The translations under genes and the position numbers were made by a program. A DNA stretch of 64,000 nucleotides. Origin: Tanypteryx hageni (lineage: Eukaryota; Arthropoda; Insecta; Odonata; Petaluridae). Positions 59,153 to 64,000 of this stretch are shown here, piece by piece. The stretch is taken from positions 95,314,707 to 95,378,706 of the forward strand of contig CM054116.1 of NCBI GenBank assembly GCA_028673005.1, read 5' to 3'. The notes beneath the pieces were generated by a model. That model worked only from the letters and a program-made list of their open reading frames with translations, was not told the origin of the DNA and did no database searches. Each line of letters starts with the position of its first letter. Within the stretch, counting starts at the first letter, position 1.

Positions 59153-60322
59153 TTACTTTCTGCATACGTAGTAAAGGGGCAAGTATTGTTTTCATGATAA
59201 AAATCGATTTCGAGATTTCAACAGTAATACACGCTTTGAGGTCTCCTGAACACGTTTTGACTATTTTCCCTATGATGCCTGTGTGTGTCTGTATGTGATA
59301 GAAATTTTATGGATGTTCTAACTCAAAATCTATTAATCAGATCAACGCGAAATTTTATGTTTGACAATTTTGTTAAAATTACAAGAATTGATTAGTTTTT
59401 GTAAAAACGGTCAACCGGAAGTAGGTGTTTACCCTTGTCACATCCGTTTTTTATATTTGCTTTAATACTTGATTAATATGAAAAAGTATTGGAATAAATG
59501 TTGTAGGAAATTTAATTTTCTACAACCTTGGTTTGAAACATTTTCCCATATAATTGTTTAAGAGAAATTTTAAACATTATATTATTTTAGCTGACACCAC
59601 CACGCCATCTAACGGCGACTATTGTAATTAGTTACGTCTTAATAACGCTCCTTTTTATTTTCTTAATTGTTGGAGCGTTGGATATATCGACGTTTTTTTA
59701 CAGAGGAGGAGGAGATAACATATAACATATAGGAGGATACTAATGTTTAGGCACTTCCAGATGAGCTGGAGATTCGAAATTTTTTTCTTAAGTACGATTT
59801 TGTGCAAAACCGACTAGAAAAAACGAAAATCTTGAAAAAGTGCAACAATGCGGACGCTAAAAATTCGCAATTGTTTAAATAAATTTTCAAGGTTTATGTA
59901 TTTCCGCATGTGCTACAGAGTTAAAAAATTTTACAAGTAGAATTCGTAAAAAAACGAAATAGGGAGAAAGTATAAAATTCTTAAAATTGCAAAGTTTTGG
60001 GATTGCTTTAATCTATTATTTTTACATAAGGGAATAACAAAAATCGCTCCAGAGGTGAAATATTTAGAATTAAAAAAATATTTGTAATGATGAAATATCT
60101 GTCTGAAAATGAATGTTTTTTTATTTTGAGATGATATGCTTGCAGAATGCAAGCACCAACTACTAGTATCCAATATCAGAAGGCTACGGTTTGAGTTTAT
60201 TTCTGTTCTTTGTTGTCAGAATTTTTCTCGCAGTTCCTTAAAATATTTATTATCATTTAAACTACTTGGAATTTTTATAAATATGACAGGTATGGAGAAA
60301 GTCATGTGGCGGCCATATCAAA
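59153..60322 (-). mobile_element. MITE family M1, copy E, interrupted by a nested repeat
   Basis: On the - strand, starts with the tip near 60322-60295 (GCCACATGACTTTCTCCATA), continues through GAAACTCCAAGTAG-like sequence to the CCAATATCAG block at 60166, is interrupted by 59693-60165, and resumes to the right TIR at 59153-59165 (ACTTTCTGCATA on the + strand). Opposite orientation to copies A-D. Confidence 0.72.
59693..60165. repeat. Dispersed repeat, internally deleted copy nested in MITE E
   Basis: Matches the two outer parts of 13848-14604 with the middle missing at a GGA microhomology. Both sides are flanked by halves of the MITE E sequence, so it inserted into that MITE. Confidence 0.68.
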
Positions 60323-60346
60323 GTTTTATTTGGTGCTTTTAAATTC

Positions 60347-62640
60347 TTCTTTTTTTTTATTTAATAAGTTCAAAAACAGCACTCAGGCCTATTACATTGA
60401 ACATTACAACCAATAAATAATAAATGCATATAAAAATATATAAAAACAGTCAAATAAAACAATAAGGAATTCAATGGAAAACATCAGTATGAGGATCTTG
60501 CATCAGAGTTTGGTTATAAAAGTTTGGGAGGCGGAAAATTAAGGAGCGTTTTGTGGTTGAGAGCCGAGGAGTGCGGCAGTGAAATAAATCATGTAATCTC
60601 GTACTCTAGAGGGAATACGGAGGGGGTAACTGGAGAGAAGGTCGGGAGTTCTATATTTTCCATTTACAATGTTACGGAAAAACTTTAGGTCAATTGCCTG
60701 TCTACGATCGGTCAAAGGTAGTAAACCAAGAGTGTGAAATGTGGGAAGAGGACGCATTACGAAGAGAAGGAACTCGCTGGCGGATAATGTGATGGAAGAA
60801 ATTTAGGGGCCTTTCAAGGTGATTAAGATTTGATTGGGAAGCTGAGGACCAAATGGGTGAGGACTATTCTAAGATTGGGAGAACACAACTAACAAAGAAT
60901 GTGCGTAGAGAGAAAACATCCGTAATTTCGGCGAAACGATAGATGAGGCCCAGATTAGACATGGCACGAGAAGTGACTTTCCTAATATGGGTAACAAAAA
61001 ATAGCTTCTGGTCAAAAATTACACCAAGATCCTTTTGTGTTGTAACTAAGGGGATTGTAATGTCAAGAATTTTGTATTGGTTTATAATTGGTTGCTTACC
61101 TAAGGTGAAGGTAAGAGTGGTGCATTCGGAGGGATTGATTCTAAGACGCCAGGTTTTAGTCCAGTCTGAGAGGCGGACTAGGGCAGCTTGGAGAATATCA
61201 GAGTCGGCGGGGGAATTGATCTGTTTGAATAATTTGCAGTCATCTGCAAAGAGTAGTATCCCGCAGGGTAGTGCAATTATATCCACTAAGTCGTCTATGA
61301 AAAGGATGAAGAGAAGGGGGCCTAAGACACTACCTTGAGGCACACCGGAAGTGACAGGAGCAAAAGAAGATAGGTAGCCGTCGATAACTTCACGCTGACT
61401 TCTGTTTGACAGGAAAGAAAAAATGAGGGAGAGAAAGAGATGATGGACATTAAAGCGATGGGAGATTTTGTGAAGAAGGAGAGAATGGTCAACGGTGTCA
61501 AAAGCTTTGGCGAAATCGATGTAACACTAGTCCAGTTGAGAAGAATTTTCATATGTGTGCGTGATATTATTCATGTTCACGGAAAGGTTGGTTAGAGTTG
61601 AGGAGTCCGGAAGAAAACCATGTTGTTGCGTGGAAATATAGGGAAGAGTGAAAGCGAGGAGCCGATTATGAAAAAAATTTTCACAAACGATTGATAGGTT
61701 GGAAAGAAGAGATATGGGTCTATAATTTTCCACCTGAGATTTACTGCCATTTTTGTGAATAGGGATGACGTTGGCTATTTTCCACTGTTGGGGAAAGACT
61801 CCCGTGGCGAAGCAGCGGTTGAGAAGCATAGAAAGAGGTATCGAGAGCTGAGAAGCGGTTTGCCTAAGAAATTCCGCTGCAATACCATCGGGTCCGTTGG
61901 CTTTCTTGGAAGGGAGAGCAGAGAGGAGCTGGTGCACTTCGTCGGGGGTGGTGACAATGGAAGATAGACAATGGGAACATTTAGGGTTCAGAGGAGGGGG
62001 AGGGGTAGGGGTACGGGAGGGAGGTGAAAAATTTGATCTGAAAAACTCGTTAAAAGTTTCAGGCCTAGCACTACCAGAAAAGACGGAATCATGATAGTAC
62101 ACTGAACTAGGAATTCGTCCACCTTTTCTAGGACAATTTATTATATTCCAGAATGATTTATTGTTGAAATTGATTTCTGAGCACGCACTATCAATGTAGT
62201 CTTTGTAGTCACGCCTCAGTAAAAAATTAACGTGCCGTCGATGGTAAGCGAAAGTTCGTTTAGTGTGAGGATTGGGAAACGATTTCATTAGCTTTCAACA
62301 AGCCTTCTTATTTTTTAGGGCGAGAAAAGCTTCGGCGGACATCCACCGGGGTCGGTTCGGAGACGATTTTTTGCAGGGAATGAAGTCGTTGACAACACTC
62401 ACTATTAGGTCGTAAAAGAATTCGATCGCTTCATCAACGAAACCGAGTCGTAAAAAATTCCACGGGAAGAGGTTGAGCACATGGTTTATTGTCTTCCAGT
62501 CAGCCTTTTTTCAAGCTCTGAGGGTTCTTACGGGAGGCAGATTCCGAGAAGTCGTCGCGCTGAGCGAGGGAGCAAGGCCAGGAACACAAGCTGTTGGGGA
62601 GACACTGTTGCCAAGTAGTAATCACATAGTCCAAAATGGA
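60347..62640 (-). mobile_element. Non-LTR retrotransposon, - strand, with A-rich 3' end
   Basis: Encloses the decayed reverse transcriptase frame. After the ORF stop a 3' UTR of about 190 bp ends in an A-rich tail, seen as a T run on the + strand at 60347-60362. The left boundary abuts MITE copy E; the right boundary abuts the 5' end of the + strand LINE at about 62640. The first part of the element is missing. Confidence 0.8.
60539..62640 (-). pseudogene. Non-LTR retrotransposon ORF2 (endonuclease end plus reverse transcriptase), decayed
   Basis: On the - strand one frame reads from about 62480 down to about 60800 with three in-frame stops: TGA at 62295-62297, TAG at 61527-61529 and TAG at 60864-60866. 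A further frame change lies near 62510 in an A run and another near 60757. Motifs: KANGPDGIAAEFLRQ, WKIANVIPIHKNGSKSQVEN, YRPISLLSNLS, QHGFLPDSSTL, CYIDFAKAFDTVDHS, SGVPQGSVLGPLLFILFIDD, ILLFADDCKLFKQ and a C-terminal DLLSSYPLRIPSRVRDYMIY. The FADD catalytic pair is present. It belongs to the CR1/Jockey/I group but differs clearly from the + strand LINE at 62636. Confidence 0.88.
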
Positions 62641-64000
62641 TGATAAAGCTTTTACTCGTGATGACGATGAATGTGAAACCCATATTCCTTTGCATCAGGG
62701 CGATTCAATGGAAGATTTGGTATTTTCGGAAAATGGCATCGCGCTCCAACTTCATTCGATTAAGCCAAATAAATCTCCTGGACCGGAGGAAATTCCCGCG
62801 CGTGTAATGAAAGAATTATCTGCCGAAATCGCGCGGTATTTGAAAATTATATTCGAGAAATCCATCAGGGAAGGAGTAGTTCCTAAAGATTGGAAGGTGG
62901 CACACGTTACGCCCATCCATAAGGGTGGCGACAAAGAGAATCCCGAAAATTATAGGCCGATATCCTTAACTTCATTATCGTGCAAGATACTTGAGCACAT
63001 AGTCTTTAGCTCTGTAATGCGCTATTTAGATAGTCATTCATTGCTTAGCGGATGCCAACACGGATTCCGGAGAGGTAGATCATGCGAAACGCAGCTCGGC
63101 CTGTTTGTGGACGATTTGTTACGATGCGGAGAGAAAAATACTCAGATCGATGCCATATTCATTGATTTCAGGAAGGCGTTCGATAAAGTATCTCATAGGA
63201 AATTAATTGCGAAGTTAGGACAATGTGATATCAATCAGAAAGTTGTCGGTTGGGTGAGAGACCTCCTCTCGAATAGGGAACAGGTAGTTGTCATCGATGG
63301 GAAATACTCGTCCCCCGTTAAAGTTGCTTCGGGTGTTCCTCAGGGAAGTGTATTGGGCCCTCTGCTCTTCTTAATCTATGTAAATGATATCTGCTCGGTT
63401 GTTCGTAGTAAACTTAGGCTTTTCGCCGATGACACCGTTCTATATAAAGAAATAAAAAACCAGGAGGATCATCAGTCACTGCGTGAAGACTTAAGAGCCA
63501 TTTCAGCGTGGTGCAAAGAATGGCAAATTGAAATTAATTATACTAAATGTGCCGCAGTCACGTATTGGAAAAGTAAGAAAAAAGATTTAGATTTCGAATA
63601 TAAAATAGATGAAATGAGCATTCGACAAGCTGAGTATGTAAAATATTTTGGAGTAACCATTTGTCGAGATCTTTCGTGGGACATGCACATTCGTCGAGTT
63701 ATAGGCGCGGCCAACAAGAAACTGGCATTCATAGGTAGAATAGTACGAAACACTACAGAGAAAGTACGTGAAACATGCTACTTATCACTGGTAAGACCGC
63801 AAATGGAATACGCAGCGAGCATATGGGATCCGTACGAGAAGGGACACATAATTCAACTAGAAAGAGTACAGCGCAGAGCAGCCACATTTGTAAAACAAAA
63901 GTACGAACATAAGGAAAGCGTCACCTCTTTATTGAGCGATTTGAACTGGGTATCACTGGAGGACCGTAGATTGGACTCAAGGTTGAAACTTCTGGAGAAA
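62636..64000 (+). CDS. CR1/Jockey-type LINE reverse transcriptase, open and partial
   Basis: 455 codons without a stop from the ATG at 62636 to the window end. Motifs in order: KPNKSPGPEEIPARVMKEL, VAHVTPIHKGGDKENPENYR, PISLTSLSCKILE, CQHGFRRGRSCETQL, DAIFIDFRKAFDKVSHRKL, GVPQGSVLGPLLFLIYVNDI, LRLFADDTVLYKE (catalytic Asp pair), AEYVKYFGVTICRDLSWDMH, then the thumb region RPQMEYAASIWDP and a C-terminal LERVQRRAATFVKQKYEH block. The element lacks the upstream endonuclease: an in-frame stop precedes the ATG, and the frame joins the RT pre-domain near FTRDDDE, so it is 5'-truncated. The intact frame argues for recent insertion. The 3' end is outside the window. Confidence 0.93.
   Translation, partial: MDDKAFTRDDDECETHIPLHQGDSMEDLVFSENGIALQLHSIKPNKSPGPEEIPARVMKELSAEIARYLKIIFEKSIREGVVPKDWKVAHVTPIHKGGDKENPENYRPISLTSLSCKILEHIVFSSVMRYLDSHSLLSGCQHGFRRGRSCETQLGLFVDDLLRCGEKNTQIDAIFIDFRKAFDKVSHRKLIAKLGQCDINQKVVGWVRDLLSNREQVVVIDGKYSSPVKVASGVPQGSVLGPLLFLIYVNDICSVVRSKLRLFADDTVLYKEIKNQEDHQSLREDLRAISAWCKEWQIEINYTKCAAVTYWKSKKKDLDFEYKIDEMSIRQAEYVKYFGVTICRDLSWDMHIRRVIGAANKKLAFIGRIVRNTTEKVRETCYLSLVRPQMEYAASIWDPYEKGHIIQLERVQRRAATFVKQKYEHKESVTSLLSDLNWVSLEDRRLDSRLKLLEK

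Noticed and set aside
61322..61552. Separate 76-codon - strand gene
   Set aside because: Alternative frame of the LINE; the reverse transcriptase motifs continue in the neighbouring frame across the TAG at 61527.
1..64000. A new multi-gene system such as a gene cluster or defence island
   Set aside because: Outside PPP6C and the AGPAT pair, every coding stretch I could recognise belongs to transposons; no set of functionally linked unknown genes is visible.

Overview
The window is AT-rich eukaryotic nuclear DNA with spliced genes, long introns, very low gene density and dense transposon remnants. The genes, a TCAGT initiator with a correctly spaced DPE, and the mix of mariner, Tc1, pogo/Tigger, MULE, hAT MITEs and CR1/Jockey-type LINEs suggest an arthropod. 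The species cannot be named from the sequence. There is no operon, CRISPR array, plasmid or phage.

Three protein-coding genes are supported. (1) The 3' half of the catalytic subunit of Ser/Thr protein phosphatase 6 (PPP6C, fly PpV) is on the + strand. Its last three coding exons lie at 3032-3137, 9918-10079 and 16546-16736. They are separated by introns full of dead transposons and followed by a repeat-poor stretch of about 5 kb that looks like a long 3' UTR. (2) A complete five-exon 1-acylglycerol-3-phosphate acyltransferase (AGPAT/LPAAT) is on the - strand, with its start at 43582 and stop at 25615; it predicts 319 aa over 18 kb. (3) A second, compact AGPAT paralogue is on the + strand, 45364-48593, five exons and 269 aa. 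Genes 2 and 3 lie head to head with start codons 1.8 kb apart. All four introns have the same phases (2,1,0,1), so this is an inverted duplication of one gene. The intergenic region holds a core promoter (TCAGT initiator plus DPE), an untranslated first exon for gene 3, and short upstream ORFs in front of both genes. Both enzymes should convert lysophosphatidic acid to phosphatidic acid in the endoplasmic reticulum membrane.

Layout: 1-16.5 kb, PPP6C introns holding TA-flanked MITEs, a hAT MITE, a Tigger transposase relic, a TIR element with internal tandem repeats, a LINE relic, a second Tigger relic, a 1.2 kb mariner, a 2.0 kb Tigger-type TIR element and tRNA-Gly-derived SINEs; 16.7-25.6 kb, the two convergent 3' UTR regions; 25.6-43.6 kb, AGPAT gene 2, with introns carrying copies of a MITE family, a MULE with 9-bp target duplications that itself holds another TIR element, and a Tc1 element with long TIRs; 43.6-45.4 kb, the shared promoter; 45.4-49.2 kb, AGPAT gene 3; 49.5-57.2 kb, MITEs and unassigned DNA; 57.2-58.8 kb, a GC-richer, repeat-poor island with clustered GATA motifs; 59.1-60.3 kb, a MITE interrupted by another repeat; 60.3-64.0 kb, two LINEs abutting at their 5' ends, of which the + strand copy has an uninterrupted reverse transcriptase frame running off the window.

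No novel multi-gene system is present. The most informative signals are the inverted AGPAT pair with its divergent promoter, the three-level nested transposon, the GATA-rich island and the possibly young LINE at the right edge.
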